Assembly (NCBI RefSeq): GCF_900114385.1
Contig: NZ_FOSW01000007.1
Location: 106,491 to 170,490, forward strand
Length of the DNA: 64,000 nt
Direction of reading: 5' to 3'
DNA from: Geodermatophilus ruber
GTDB lineage: Bacteria > Actinomycetota > Actinomycetes > Mycobacteriales > Geodermatophilaceae
Every line of letters begins with the position of its first letter. The stretch's first letter is position 1. Both the position numbers and the translations under genes were made by a program. Of the stretch, positions 15,724-28,497 are shown piece after piece. Below the pieces are notes generated by a model. The model did not search any database. It was given only the letters and a program-made list of their open reading frames with translations, and was not told the origin of the DNA.

Positions 15724-16615
15724 GGCGCCACCACTCCCATCGCGTCGGCCCCCACGACGTCCCAGGGCAGCGCCCCGACGTCGGCGAAGCGCACCCGGTC
15801 ACCGCCGAAGACCGGGCCCTCGGTGCACGAGCGGGAGAAGCGGGTGCGCCCGTCCTCACCCACCACAGGCAACACGCACGTCATGCAGACGCCCACCCCG
15901 CAGGCCATCGACTCCTCGACCGCGACGTAGGACGGCAGCCCCGCGGCGGTCGCTCCCTCGGCCACCGCGCGCAGCATCCCCATCGGGCCGCACGCGTAGA
16001 CCACGCCGACCCGCCCGAGGACCCCGGCCATCGCGTCGGTGACCCAGCCCTGCCGGCCGGCGCTGCCGTCGTCGGTCGTGACGACCACCTCGGCCAGTTC
16101 ACCCAGCTCCTCGACCGAGGAGAGCCGGTCGGCCGAGGCGGCGCCGCAGATCGCGGTCACCGGGGAGCCGGCGGCCCGCAGCCGGGCGGCCAGCCCGACC
16201 AGCGCGGCCGCGCCGTACCCGCCCCCGACCAGCAGCGCCGGGGTGCCGTCGGCCGGCATCGGGTAGGGCCGGCCGAGCGGGCCCACGACGTCGACGGTGT
16301 CCCCGGCCTGGAGCGCGGCCAGCCAGGTGGAGCCGGGCCCGTGCGGGGCCACCACGACCGTGACCTCGCCGTCCCCGGCACCGGCGATCGCGATCGAGCG
16401 GCGCAGCAGGTGCGCCGACGTCGGCCCGCCGACGGCGAAGGCCACGAACTGACCGGGCTCGCTGCGCTCGGCGATGTCCGGCGCGGCGAGGACCAGCTCC
16501 ACGTAGGCCCCGACCGGCCGCCGCCGCGCCACCTCGACCACCCGCTGCACCGGCCGGTGCGTCGCCCGGGGCGCCGGGGAGGTCAGCAGCGGGCCGACCT
16601 GGCCACGTCGGCCCG

Positions 16616-16619
<4 letters not shown>
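15720..16619 (-). CDS. pyrK: Dihydroorotate dehydrogenase electron-transfer subunit
   Basis: A 299-aa ferredoxin-reductase-like protein carrying FAD and a 2Fe-2S cluster, passing electrons from PyrD to NAD. The FAD region shows [11 protein letters not shown], the nucleotide part shows [12 protein letters not shown], and the cluster ligands lie in [13 protein letters not shown] plus Cys in [11 protein letters not shown]. It starts at GTG 16619 overlapping the carB stop by GTGA and ends overlapping the pyrD start, so all three are likely co-translated. Confidence 0.94.
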
Positions 16620-19904
<3,285 letters not shown>

Positions 19905-19912
<8 letters not shown>

Positions 19913-21014
19913 TGCGGTTCTCCTCCATGAGGTCGACGAACCGCTGGAAGAGCGGAGCGGCGTCGTGCGGCCCGGCCGCCGACTCGGGGTGGAACTGGAC
20001 GCTGAACGCCGGCGCCTCGAGCAGGCGCAGGCCCTCCACCACGTCGTCGTTGAGGCCGACGTGGCTGACCTCCACCCGCCCGTAGGGGGTGTCGGTCGGC
20101 CGGTCCAGTGGCGCGTCCACGGCGAAGCCGTGGTTGTGGCTGGTCACGCGGACCGTGCCGCTGACCCGGTCGAGGACCGGCTGGTTGAGCCCCCGGTGCC
20201 CGAACTGCAGCTTGTAGGTGCCGAGTCCCAGGGCCCGGCCGAGGATCTGGTTGCCGAAGCAGATGCCGAACAGCGGCCGGCGGGCGTCGAGCACGCCCCT
20301 GACCGCGTCGACCGCGTAGCCGGCGGCGGCCGGGTCGCCCGGGCCGTTGGAGAGGAACACCCCGTCCGGCCCGGCGGCCAGCAGCTCCTCGGCCGTGGAC
20401 GTCGAGGGCAGCACGTGCGTCTCGACGCCGAGCGCGGCCAGGTGCCGCGGGGTCGCGGTCTTGATGCCGAGGTCGAGGGCGGCGATCGTGTACCGCTTCT
20501 CCCCCACCGCCGGGACGACGTACGCCTCACCGGTGCTCACCTGGGGCGCGAGGTCCGCGCCGGTCATGCTCTCGGCCGCCTGCACCACCTCGAGCAGCTG
20601 GTCCTGGTCGAGCTCGGTGGAGATGCCCACGCGCATCGCGCCGCGGTCGCGCAGGTGGCGGGTGAGGGCCCGGGTGTCGATGCCGCTGATCCCGACGACC
20701 CCCTGCTCGGCCAGCTCGTCGTCCAGGCTGCCGGTGGCCCGCCAGTTGGCCGGCCGGCGGGCGGGGTCGCGGACGACGAACCCGGCGACCCACATCCTCC
20801 GGCTCTCGTCGTCCTCGTCGTTGACGCCGGTGTTGCCGATGTGCGGGGCCGTCATGACGACGACCTGGCGGTGGTAGCTGGGGTCGGTCAGCGTCTCCTG
20901 GTAGCCGGTCATGCCGGTGGCGAAGACCGCCTCACCGACCGTCGTCCCGACCGCGCCGTAGGACTCGCCCCGGAACGTCCTGCCGTCCTCCAGGACGAGC
21001 AACGCTTCTCTCAC
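19905..21014 (-). CDS. carA: Carbamoyl-phosphate synthase, small (glutaminase) subunit
   Basis: A 369-aa glutamine amidotransferase providing ammonia to CarB. The N-terminal CPSase domain starts [20 protein letters not shown]. The class-I amidotransferase domain holds the catalytic Cys in [16 protein letters not shown], with the His/Glu pair in [18 protein letters not shown] 21014 overlaps the pyrC stop as GTGA and has an AGAGG ribosome-binding site inside the pyrC end. Confidence 0.97.
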
Positions 21015-22300
21015 CTCTGTGCCTTTCCGTCCAGAACGGTCGGGATCCCACGCAGGAAGGTCGCGACCACCCGGCCGGGCAGTTCCCGGCCGGCATAGGG
21101 GCTGTTGCGGCTGCGGCTGGCCAGCGCCGCGGGGTCGACCGTCGACCGCACGCCGGGGTCGAGCAGCAGCAGGTTCGCCGGCTCCCCCGGCTCGAGCGGG
21201 CGGCCGTGACCGTCGAGGCGGCCGATCGCCGCCGGGCGGGCCGACATCCGGTCGGCGACGCCGCGCCAGTCCAGCAGGCCGGTCTCGACCATCGTCTGCA
21301 CGACCACCGGCAGGGCCTGCTCCAGCCCGAGCATCCCGGGCCGGGCCTGCGCCCACTCGCACTCCTTGTCCTCCACCGGGTGGGGGGCGTGGTCGGTGGC
21401 GACCGCGTCGATCGTCCCGTCGGCCAGCCCGCGCCGGACGGCCTCGACGTCGGCGTCGGTGCGCAGCGGCGGGTTCACCTTGAACACCGGGTCGTAGCTC
21501 TCGGCGCACTCGTCGGTGAGCAGCAGGTGGTGCGGTGTGACCTCCGCGGTCACCTGCACGCCCCGCGCCTTCGCCCAGCGCAGGATGTCCACCGAGCCGG
21601 CCGTGGAGACGTGGCAGATGTGCAGCCGGGCGCCGACGTGCCCGGCGAGCAGCACGTCGCGGGCGATGATCGCCTCCTCGGCGGCGGCGGGCCAGCCGGT
21701 CAGGCCGAGGCGCGCCGAGCGGTCGCCCTCGTGCATCTGGGCGCCCACGGTCAGCCGCGGTTCCTCGGCGTGCTGGGCGACGACGCCGTCGAGCGCTTTG
21801 ACGTACTCCAGCGCCCGGCGCATCAGCGCGGGGTCGGCGACGCAGTGCCCGTCGTCGGAGAACACCCGCACCCGGGCGGCGGAGTCGGCCATGGCGCCCA
21901 GCTCGGCCAGCCGCTCACCGGCCAGCCCCACGGTGACCGCACCGACCGGGACGACGTCGACCAGTCCGGCCTCCTGGCCCAGCCGCCACACCTGCTCGAC
22001 GACGCCGGCGGTGTCGGCCACCGGGTCGGTGTTGGCCATCGCGTGCACCGCGGTGAAGCCGCCGAGCGCGGCCGCGCGGCTGCCGGTCTCGACGGTCTCG
22101 GCGTCCTCCCGGCCCGGCTCGCGCAGGTGGGTGTGCAGGTCGACCAGGCCGGGCAGGGCGATCAGCCCGGCAGCGTCGACCACCTCGGCGCCGGTCGCGG
22201 CCAGCGACTCGCCGATGGCGGCGATCCGGCCGTCCTTCAGCAGGAGATCGACGGCGTCCCCGCCGTAGGGCCGTGCGCCCTTGATCAGGTACGAGGTCAC
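21011..22300 (-). CDS. pyrC: Dihydroorotase
   Basis: A 429-aa class I amidohydrolase cyclising carbamoyl-aspartate to dihydroorotate. Zinc ligands are seen in [16 protein letters not shown], with further His in ICHVSTAGS and EVTPHHLLL and the Asp in [11 protein letters not shown]. The start at GTG 22300 overlaps the pyrB stop. In actinobacteria PyrB and PyrC are often adjacent; whether they form a complex cannot be read here. Confidence 0.97.
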   Translation of the reverse strand: MTSYLIKGARPYGGDAVDLLLKDGRIAAIGESLAATGAEVVDAAGLIALPGLVDLHTHLREPGREDAETVETGSRAAALGGFTAVHAMANTDPVADTAGVVEQVWRLGQEAGLVDVVPVGAVTVGLAGERLAELGAMADSAARVRVFSDDGHCVADPALMRRALEYVKALDGVVAQHAEEPRLTVGAQMHEGDRSARLGLTGWPAAAEEAIIARDVLLAGHVGARLHICHVSTAGSVDILRWAKARGVQVTAEVTPHHLLLTDECAESYDPVFKVNPPLRTDADVEAVRRGLADGTIDAVATDHAPHPVEDKECEWAQARPGMLGLEQALPVVVQTMVETGLLDWRGVADRMSARPAAIGRLDGHGRPLEPGEPANLLLLDPGVRSTVDPAALASRSRNSPYAGRELPGRVVATFLRGIPTVLDGKAQR

Positions 22301-23217
22301 TGGACGCCGCCTCCCAGCAGCAGGTAGAGCACGGCCATGCGCACGGAGACCCCGTTGCCGACCTGCTCGACGATGGTGGAACGGGCCGAGTCGGCCACGT
22401 CGGCGGCGATCTCCATGCCGCGGTTCATCGGGCCCGGGTGCATGACGATCGCGTCGTCGGGCAGGGCCGCCATGCGGGGGGCGTCGAGGCCGTAGCGGCG
22501 GCTGTACTCGCGGGCGCTGGGGAAGAACGAGGCGTGCATCCGCTCGGCCTGCACCCGCAGCATCATCACCACGTCGGACTTGGGCAGCACGGGGTCCAGG
22601 CCGTAGCTGACCTCCGCGGGCCAGCTGCCCACGCCGACCGGCAGCAGCGTCGGGGGCGCGACGAGGGTGACCTCCGCGCCGAGGGTGTGCAGCAGCCGCA
22701 CGTTCGAGCGGGCCACCCGGCTGTGCAGCACGTCGCCGACGATCGCCACCCGAACGCCCTCGAGCCGGCCCAGCCGGCGCCGGACGGTGTAGGCGTCCAG
22801 CAGCGCCTGGGTGGGGTGCTCGTGGGTGCCGTCGCCGGCGTTGACCACGCTGCCCCGCACCCAGTGCGCCAGCCGGTGCGGCGCCCCGGAGGCGCTGTGC
22901 CGGACGACGATGGCGTCGCTGCCCATCGCCTCCAGGGTCAGCGCAGTGTCCTTGAGGCTCTCACCCTTGGAGACGCTGCTGCCCTTGGCCGAGAAGTTGA
23001 TGACGTCGGCCGAGAGCCGCTTGGCCGCCAGCTCGAAGGAGATCCGGGTGCGGGTGGAGTCCTCGTAGAAGAGGTTCACCACGGTGCGGCCGCGCAGCGT
23101 GGGCAGCTTCTTGACCTCGCGACCGGCCAGCGCGGCGTCGATCTGCGCCGCGGTGTCGAGCACCAGGGTCGCATCGGCGCGGTCGAGGTCGGCCGCCTCC
23201 AGCAGGTGCCGCTTCAC
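22297..23217 (-). CDS. pyrB: Aspartate carbamoyltransferase, catalytic subunit
   Basis: A 306-aa enzyme joining carbamoyl phosphate and aspartate. The carbamoyl-phosphate site [19 protein letters not shown], the [12 protein letters not shown] loop, [14 protein letters not shown] and the [11 protein letters not shown] segment are all present. GTG 23217 overlaps the pyrR stop as GTGA. No regulatory pyrI is nearby, in keeping with actinobacteria. Confidence 0.97.
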   Translation of the reverse strand: MKRHLLEAADLDRADATLVLDTAAQIDAALAGREVKKLPTLRGRTVVNLFYEDSTRTRISFELAAKRLSADVINFSAKGSSVSKGESLKDTALTLEAMGSDAIVVRHSASGAPHRLAHWVRGSVVNAGDGTHEHPTQALLDAYTVRRRLGRLEGVRVAIVGDVLHSRVARSNVRLLHTLGAEVTLVAPPTLLPVGVGSWPAEVSYGLDPVLPKSDVVMMLRVQAERMHASFFPSAREYSRRYGLDAPRMAALPDDAIVMHPGPMNRGMEIAADVADSARSTIVEQVGNGVSVRMAVLYLLLGGGVQ

Positions 23218-23807
23218 CGCTCGCCCCCGAGGAGCACGACCTCGTCGGCCCCGTCGATCTCGGTCAGCCGCACCTTGACCTGCTGGGTGAGCGAGGTCGG
23301 GACGTTCTTCCCGACGTAGTCGGCGCGGATCGGCAGCTCGCGGTGCCCCCGGTCGACCAGCACGGCCAGCCGCACCGCCCGGGGCCGGCCGAGGTCGCGC
23401 AGGGCGTCGAGAGCGGCGCGCACCGAGCGGCCGGAGAAGAGGACGTCGTCGACGAGCACCACCAGCCGGCCCTCGATGCCCGCGGCGGGCAGCAGCGTCG
23501 GCTCCAGCGCGCGGACGCCCTGCCGCCGCAGGTCGTCGCGGTAGAGGGTGATGTCGACGGTGCCGACGTCGACGGGGATCCCGGAGAACGCCTCGACGCG
23601 GGCGGCCAGCCGGCGGGCCAGCGGGGCACCGCGGGTGGGGATGCCGACGAGGACCAGATCGGAGAGACCGCCGTCCGGGGCGCCCGGACTGGCGGCCGCC
23701 GCCCGCTCGATGAGCTGGTGGGCCATCCGGTCCACCACACGGGTGACGTCGGCGGCGGAGAGCAGAACGCCGGTCGCGGGCGCGCTGCCGAGGGCATGCT
23801 CGGCCAT
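23214..23807 (-). CDS. pyrR: PyrR pyrimidine operon regulator / uracil phosphoribosyltransferase
   Basis: A 197-aa RNA-binding regulator with a phosphoribosyltransferase fold. The PRPP loop reads [32 protein letters not shown] and [12 protein letters not shown] are further family signatures. ATG 23807 has a strong AAGGAGG site. The mRNA just upstream folds into a hairpin with the PyrR-binding sequence, so PyrR with UMP or UTP probably represses its own translation and that of the overlapping pyr genes. Confidence 0.96.
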   Translation of the reverse strand: MAEHALGSAPATGVLLSAADVTRVVDRMAHQLIERAAAASPGAPDGGLSDLVLVGIPTRGAPLARRLAARVEAFSGIPVDVGTVDITLYRDDLRRQGVRALEPTLLPAAGIEGRLVVLVDDVLFSGRSVRAALDALRDLGRPRAVRLAVLVDRGHRELPIRADYVGKNVPTSLTQQVKVRLTEIDGADEVVLLGGER

Positions 23808-23819
23808 CAGGCCTCCTTC

Positions 23820-23837
23820 CCCGCCTCACGGGACGGG
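23820..23837 (-). promoter_or_regulatory. PyrR-binding RNA hairpin overlapping the pyrR initiation region
   Basis: The minus-strand sequence CCCGTCCCGTGAGGCGGG folds as CCCG, a bulged U, CC, loop CGUGA, GG, CGGG. The core UCCCGUGAGG fits the UCCNGNGAGG core known for PyrR-binding loops of Bacillus. The hairpin ends immediately before GAAGGAGG, the pyrR ribosome-binding site, so bound PyrR would block translation. Translational repression of this type is described in mycobacteria. Confidence 0.75.
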
Positions 23838-24069
23838 TCGTTAAAGGAGTGGGGTGGACCGCCGACGACGGTACTGCACCCGGCCGGCAGCCCGCCGGAG
23901 TGGGCCCGAGCGACCGCGGTCGCCCTCCGGGGCTCGACCGTGGTCCCCGCCGGCGGCGGCCGCGCCGGCGCCGACCGGGCCCACGAATTCGGCGGTTCGC
24001 ACGAACGGATGTGGCCCGTACCGGGGCGATGAGCGCGAGGATCGTGGCCGGATAACCCAGAGGAGTGTG
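23838..24069. other. Spacer between pyrR and bldD
   Basis: The pyrR and bldD starts are about 345 bp apart. Besides the PyrR hairpin on one side and a possible upstream peptide on the other, I see no supported gene. A TACCGT at 23873-23868 on the minus strand is a possible but isolated -10 for pyrR. Confidence 0.4.
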
Positions 24070-24108
24070 ATGGTGCCGTTACCTTTCCTTGACCAGTACG
24101 CTCCGTGA
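24070..24108 (+). CDS. Possible 12-codon upstream peptide before bldD (uncertain)
   Basis: ATG 24070 is preceded by AGAGGAG at 4-nt spacing and encodes [12 protein letters not shown] and then TGA; bldD starts 44 nt further on. Codon 4 is TTA and several others (CCT, CTT) are rare for this genome. It could be a regulatory leader peptide. The same sequence also resembles a promoter (TTGACC at 24089, TACGCT at 24097), in which case it would not be translated. Confidence 0.25.
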   Translation: MVPLPFLDQYAP

Positions 24109-24152
24109 CGACAGATCGCTAACCACGACGACGGACAGTGAGCAGGACAGCG

Positions 24153-24698
24153 ATGAGCACCGACTACTCACGGGCCCTCGGTGCCCGGCTTCGCGCGATT
24201 CGCAACCAGCAGGGGCTCTCGCTCCAGGGAGTGGAGGACAAGTCACACGGCCGCTGGAAGGCCGTCGTCGTCGGCTCGTACGAGCGCGGTGACCGCGCGG
24301 TCACCGTGCAGCGGCTCTCCGAGCTCGCCGTCTTCTACGGCGTGCCGGTCTCCGAGCTGCTGCCCGACCCGCGCCCCAGCTCGGCGGTGACGTCGACGAC
24401 GAAGATCGTGCTGAACCTGGAGTCGCTCGGGTCGCTGCCCGCCGACGAGGCCGGCCCGCTGGCGCGTTACGCCTCGACGATCCAGGCGCAGCGGCACGAC
24501 TACAACGGCAAGGTGCTCTCCATCCGCGCCGAGGACCTCAAGTCGCTGGCGATCATCTACGACATGAGCCCCGACGAGCTCACCTCCCGGCTCATCGAGT
24601 GGGGCGTCCTCTCCCCCGGCATGGAGGGCATCGCCGGGGGAGAGGACGAGGACGAGGAGATCAACCCCAACTGGGAGCGCCGCCGCTCCCCGCGCTGA
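24153..24698 (+). CDS. bldD: BldD developmental transcription regulator
   Basis: A 181-aa regulator. The N-terminal XRE helix-turn-helix (about 6-70) contains QQGLSLQGVEDKSHGRWKAV and ERGDRAVTVQRLSELAVFYG. The C-terminal domain carries the cyclic-di-GMP signature of Streptomyces BldD at the same residue numbers: R114-x-D116 (RHD) and R125-x-x-D128 (RAED). In Streptomyces tetrameric c-di-GMP drives BldD dimerisation and repression of development genes; use in this organism is inferred. ATG 24153 matches homologues. It is divergent from pyrR, a common actinobacterial arrangement. Confidence 0.93.
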   Translation: MSTDYSRALGARLRAIRNQQGLSLQGVEDKSHGRWKAVVVGSYERGDRAVTVQRLSELAVFYGVPVSELLPDPRPSSAVTSTTKIVLNLESLGSLPADEAGPLARYASTIQAQRHDYNGKVLSIRAEDLKSLAIIYDMSPDELTSRLIEWGVLSPGMEGIAGGEDEDEEINPNWERRRSPR

Positions 24699-24721
24699 CC
24701 TCGGCGTCGTTCAGCCGGTCC

Positions 24722-25768
24722 TCACGGCCCGGTGATCGGCGCGAAGGGCGCGGCGGACGGCGGCACGAGCCGGCTGCCGGCCGGAACCGGGAAGGGGAAC
24801 CCGAGGACGGCCAGCCGCCCGCGGACCTGGTTCTGCGCCTGGCAGTCGGAGGTGCACTCGGTCGGCGGGTTGGCCACCTCGACGGAGTCCTCACCGGTCA
24901 CGAAGCCCATCCGGCCGCCGCTGGCGACGTCCCAGACCGACACCCGGCCGCAGTGCTCGACGCTCGGCGTCACCGGGGCCTGGGTGTTGCACTCCGGCTG
25001 CGGCACCCGGTCGGCGACCTGGGCGCTGTCGCGGGCGACGAACCGCGAGGAGACGTCGTTGCCGATGTTCACCCGCGGCGAGACCCGGACGCAGAACCGG
25101 CTCGGCGGGCCGGTCTCGACGCTGGTGCACTCCGACCCGAGGTACTGCCCCTGGCGGGCACGGAAGTTCGGGTTGTCGAAGTAGAAGGCCTCGGGTGCCA
25201 GCGTGTGCTGGATGCGGGTCGCGGTGCCGTCGCCGCGCTCGGGCTCCATCTGGAAGATGCCGCCCTGCGCGCAGTCCTTGGACTGGATCTTCATCGACAG
25301 GCCGGTCCCGGTGCGGCTGATGACCAGGTCCTCGTCCTCCATCTGGACGGTGACGGCGCTGCTGAGCGCCAGGCCGCGGTGGTCGGGGACCTTGCTCTCC
25401 CACACCGGGGTGAACCGGCCGCCGGTCATGTCCAGCCGGTTGGCCGCGCCGGTGAAGGCGTAGTCGAACAGCGCGAGGTCGCTGGCCCGGACCACGAACT
25501 GGTTGTAGCGGCCCTGCACGGTGAACGTGGCGCCGAGGGTGACCGCCGGGACCGTGGTCACGACCTCCCGGTCGGTGGCCCGCGCGACGACCGCGCCGGT
25601 GCTGCTGATCAACCGGTAGCCGCCGTTCTCGCACGCCTTCGACGAGGCCGCCTGCGCCGGTGAGGCGAGGGCCGCCAGCGGCACCGCCAGGGCGAGGGCG
25701 ATCAGGGCTGCGCGCCAGCGGGAGCCGGCGCGACGGGCGCGGCCGCGGTCGGGATCGCGGTCTCTCAT
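24722..25768 (-). CDS. Secreted protein of unknown function, Cys-containing
   Basis: A 348-aa protein with a signal peptide: basic start, hydrophobic core ALIALALAVPLAAL and probable cleavage after SPAQA (about residue 40). The mature part has eight Cys, suggesting disulfides outside the cell, and reads as beta-rich: alternating short hydrophobic strands such as TFTVQGRYNQFVVRASDLAL. I do not recognise the family and see no catalytic motif. ATG 25768 has AGGAGG upstream. It stands alone, convergent with bldD, beside the decayed ABC transporter. Confidence 0.8.
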   Translation of the reverse strand: MRDRDPDRGRARRAGSRWRAALIALALAVPLAALASPAQAASSKACENGGYRLISSTGAVVARATDREVVTTVPAVTLGATFTVQGRYNQFVVRASDLALFDYAFTGAANRLDMTGGRFTPVWESKVPDHRGLALSSAVTVQMEDEDLVISRTGTGLSMKIQSKDCAQGGIFQMEPERGDGTATRIQHTLAPEAFYFDNPNFRARQGQYLGSECTSVETGPPSRFCVRVSPRVNIGNDVSSRFVARDSAQVADRVPQPECNTQAPVTPSVEHCGRVSVWDVASGGRMGFVTGEDSVEVANPPTECTSDCQAQNQVRGRLAVLGFPFPVPAGSRLVPPSAAPFAPITGP

Positions 25769-25836
25769 GGTGTCCTCCTGGGTCGGGATGCGCCCTGATC
25801 CTGGGCACCGGCGAGGAGGGGACCCCAGTGCCCATT

Positions 25837-25846
25837 GGTCGTACGA
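25837..25846. promoter_or_regulatory. Perfect 10-bp palindrome upstream of the secreted-protein gene
   Basis: GTCGTACGAC lies about 70 bp before the ATG. It could be an operator half-site pair, but it is short and may be chance. Nearby GGGCAC (25803-25808) and GTGCCC (25828-25833) form a second inverted repeat. Confidence 0.2.
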
Positions 25847-25952
25847 CAGGCCGCTGAGCTGGGCTTCCGTGCGCCGCGGGCCGGTTCGGCCGGCGGGTTG
25901 TGCCAGGGTGCTCGCCCCCGAGGCGGACCCACAGGGAGGCCCCACGCCGGCC

Positions 25953-26340
25953 GTGCAGACGACCGCGGTCTCCAAGACCTACCGGCCTGCTTCAGACGCA
26001 GGGCCGGGGTGTGCTGCTCACCGTGTTCTCCGCGCAGCTCGGCTTCGGCCTGACCAGCATCGTGCGCAACAGCGGCGCGGCGCTGGGCATCGCGTTGGTC
26101 TACGTCGTGGTCGCCCAGACCGCGGTGCGGGCGATGCGCCCGCGGTGACAGCCCGGCTGCTCACCGACATCGCGCGGGGACCGGTGCAGGAGGGCGGCAA
26201 CACGATCGTCGTCCACGACGGCGTCCCCGACGCCACCGGCTTCCTGCAGCCGTGGGAGTACCACCTCGGGCACCTGCAGTCGGGGGTCACCCGCGGCGTC
26301 CTGCTCTTCGCCCGCCGCGACCTGCAGTGCCGCTGTGCAC
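25953..26340 (+). pseudogene. Decayed ABC transporter (fused ATPase start and permease tail)
   Basis: GTG 25953 opens VQTTAVSKTYRP, which looks like the first residues of an ABC ATP-binding subunit. It then jumps into a permease C-terminus: VLLTVFSAQLGFGLTSIVRN with a hydrophobic helix, in another frame, ending at 26148. The tail continues in the first frame at about 26144-26335 with LQPWEYHLGHLQSGVTRGVL and ending LFARRDLQ, typical of ABC-2 permease ends. An internal deletion and at least two frame breaks are needed to explain this. No intact transporter remains. Confidence 0.6.
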
Positions 26341-26372
26341 CTGGCCCGCGACAGGAACCGGGGCAGCCGTCG

Positions 26373-26795
26373 TCAGCTTCGAGGGGGGCCCTCGGTGGGG
26401 ACCTCCCGGTCCAGGATCGCCCCGAGGACACCGTTCACGTACGCCGGCGAGTCGTCGGTGGACAGCGCCCTGGCCAGCTCCACGGCCTCGTCGATGACCA
26501 CCGCGTCGGGCACGTCGTCGACCCAGAGGAGCTCGAAGACGGCCATGCGCAGGATCGCGCGGTCGACGTCGGGCAGCCGCTCCAGCGTCCAGCCGGTGGC
26601 GTGCCGGGAGATCAGCTCGTCGATCCGGTCGGCGTGCTCCGCGACGCCCTCCACGAGGCGCACGGAGTGCTCGCTGACCGGCGGGTGCCCCTCGGCGATC
26701 CGCTCGCGCAACAGCTCCAGGCGGTCGGCGCCGCGTAGATCGGCCTCGTAGAGAACGTCGACGGCACGCTTGCGCGCCTTGGACCGGGCGGCCAT
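26373..26795 (-). CDS. nusB: Transcription antitermination protein NusB
   Basis: A 140-aa all-helical RNA-binding protein that with NusE (S10) supports rRNA antitermination. It starts MAARSKARKRAVDVLYEADL and has the C-terminal signature VVIDEAVELARALSTDDSPA then YVNGVLGAIL. ATG 26795 lies 16 nt after the efp stop. The efp-nusB order is conserved in actinobacteria and suggests one operon. Confidence 0.96.
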   Translation of the reverse strand: MAARSKARKRAVDVLYEADLRGADRLELLRERIAEGHPPVSEHSVRLVEGVAEHADRIDELISRHATGWTLERLPDVDRAILRMAVFELLWVDDVPDAVVIDEAVELARALSTDDSPAYVNGVLGAILDREVPTEGPPRS

Positions 26796-26811
26796 GGTCG
26801 GAGCCGGGCGG

Positions 26812-27372
26812 TCAGTTGGCGCGGCCGAGGTACCGGCCGTCGCGGGTGTCGACCTTCAGCCGGTCGCCGGTGTTGATGAACAGCGGGACCTGGATCTGCG
26901 CGCCGGTCTCCAGGGTGGCCGGCTTGGTGCCACCGGTGGAGCGGTCGCCCTGCAGGCCCGGGTCGGTGTGCTCGACGACGAGCTCCATGGTCACCGGCAG
27001 CTCGACGTAGAGCGGGGTGCCGTCGTGCACCGCCACGACGGCCTCGGTGTTCTCCAGCAGGTAGTCCGCGCCGCCACCGACGGTCTGGGCGGACACGGGG
27101 ATCTGGTCGAAGGTGTCGCCGTCCATGAAGACGTAGTCGGCGCCGTCCTTGTACAGGTAGGTCATCGACCGCTTGTCCACGTTCGCCGTCTCGACCTTGG
27201 TGCCGGCGTTGAAGGTCCTGTCGACCACCTTGCCCGAGAGCACGTTCTTCAGCGTGGTGCGGACGAAGGCGCCGCCCTTGCCGGGCTTGACGTGCTGGAA
27301 CTCGGTGACGGCCCAGAGCTGGCCGTCCAGGTTGAGAACCATGCCGTTCTTGAGGTCGTTGGTGGTAGCCAT
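26812..27372 (-). CDS. efp: Translation elongation factor P
   Basis: A 186-aa factor relieving ribosome stalling at polyproline. The KOW-like N-terminal domain carries the tip Lys in [11 protein letters not shown]; two OB domains follow, with the C-terminal [17 protein letters not shown] signature. It abuts the M24 peptidase stop directly. The factor is relevant here because several proteins in the window (the Pro/Ala membrane protein, mltG, secD) have long Pro-rich stretches. Confidence 0.97.
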   Translation of the reverse strand: MATTNDLKNGMVLNLDGQLWAVTEFQHVKPGKGGAFVRTTLKNVLSGKVVDRTFNAGTKVETANVDKRSMTYLYKDGADYVFMDGDTFDQIPVSAQTVGGGADYLLENTEAVVAVHDGTPLYVELPVTMELVVEHTDPGLQGDRSTGGTKPATLETGAQIQVPLFINTGDRLKVDTRDGRYLGRAN

Positions 27373-28497
27373 CTAGAGAACCAGCAGTTCCTTGCTCGTG
27401 AGGGTCAACAATTCGGGCTCGCCATCCATGACGACCAGCGTGTCCTCGATCCGGACCCCGCCGTGGCCGGGCAGGTAGACCCCTGGTTCCACGGTGACGG
27501 CCATGCCGGCGGCCAGCGTACCCGCGCCGAGCTGCCCGATGCCCGGCGCCTCGTGGATCTCCAGGCCCACGCCGTGCCCCAGGCCGTGGGTGAAGTGCTC
27601 GCCGTGACCGGCCGCGGCGATGACGTCGCGGGCGGCGGCGTCGACCTGCACCACGTCGGCGCCCACGGCGAGCGCCGCCCGCCCGGCCGCCTGCGCGGCG
27701 GCAACCAGCTCGTAGATCTCCCGCTGCCAGTCCGCGGCCGTGCCGTGAGGGCCGCCGAGGACCACGGTGCGGGTCATGTCCGAGTGGTATCCGTCGACGG
27801 TCGCGCCGAAGTCCAGCTTGAGGAAGTCGCCCTCCCGCAGCACGGTCGCATCGGGCCGGTGGTGCGGGATGGCGGAGTTGGCGCCGGTGGCCACGATCGT
27901 CTCGAACGACGGCGCCTCGGCCCCCATCGCCAGCATGCGGGCGTCGAGCTCCCGGCTGACCTGCAGCTCGGTGCGCCCCGGGCGCAGCGCCCCCTCTGCC
28001 GCCAGCTCGGCCAGCGCCGCGTCGGCCACCGCGCAGGCCCGCCGCAGGGCGTCGATCTCCGCGTCGTCCTTGATCGCCCGCTGATCCTCGACGGCGCGCC
28101 GCACGCTGGTCAGCTCCGGGACCGTCCCGCCCTCGGCGGCGTCGGCGAGCACCCGCTCGAGGGCGCGCAGGGCGTCGACGGTGAGGTGGTGGCTCTCGTA
28201 GCCGATCCGGCCGGCCCCGCGCCGGACCGCCGCCCGGGCGAGCGCGCCCACCGTGCCCCGGTCGACCAGCAGCTCGACGTCGGGCACCTGCGCGCCGGCC
28301 TGGGTGGTGTAGCGGCCGTCGGTACCGAACACGTCGGCGCCGTCGGTGCGCAGCAGCAGCGCGCCGTTGGACCCGGTGAACCCGGTCAGGTAGCGGACGT
28401 TGAGCAGGTTGGTCACCAGGACCGCGTCCAGCCCCCGCTCGGCCGCGGTGGCCCGCAGCCGCTCCCGCCGCTCCGCCGCGCGGCTCACCGGGTTCAC
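27373..28497 (-). CDS. M24-family metallopeptidase (Xaa-Pro aminopeptidase/dipeptidase)
   Basis: A 374-aa creatinase-fold peptidase. The N-terminal domain (about 1-130) precedes the pita-bread domain with metal ligands in [17 protein letters not shown] (two Asp), [12 protein letters not shown] (His), VEPGVYLPG and GVRIEDT (two Glu). It probably removes residues next to proline from peptides. Exact specificity (PepP or PepQ) is not decided by sequence alone. GTG 28497 overlaps the aroQ stop as GTGA. Confidence 0.92.
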   Translation of the reverse strand: MNPVSRAAERRERLRATAAERGLDAVLVTNLLNVRYLTGFTGSNGALLLRTDGADVFGTDGRYTTQAGAQVPDVELLVDRGTVGALARAAVRRGAGRIGYESHHLTVDALRALERVLADAAEGGTVPELTSVRRAVEDQRAIKDDAEIDALRRACAVADAALAELAAEGALRPGRTELQVSRELDARMLAMGAEAPSFETIVATGANSAIPHHRPDATVLREGDFLKLDFGATVDGYHSDMTRTVVLGGPHGTAADWQREIYELVAAAQAAGRAALAVGADVVQVDAAARDVIAAAGHGEHFTHGLGHGVGLEIHEAPGIGQLGAGTLAAGMAVTVEPGVYLPGHGGVRIEDTLVVMDGEPELLTLTSKELLVL

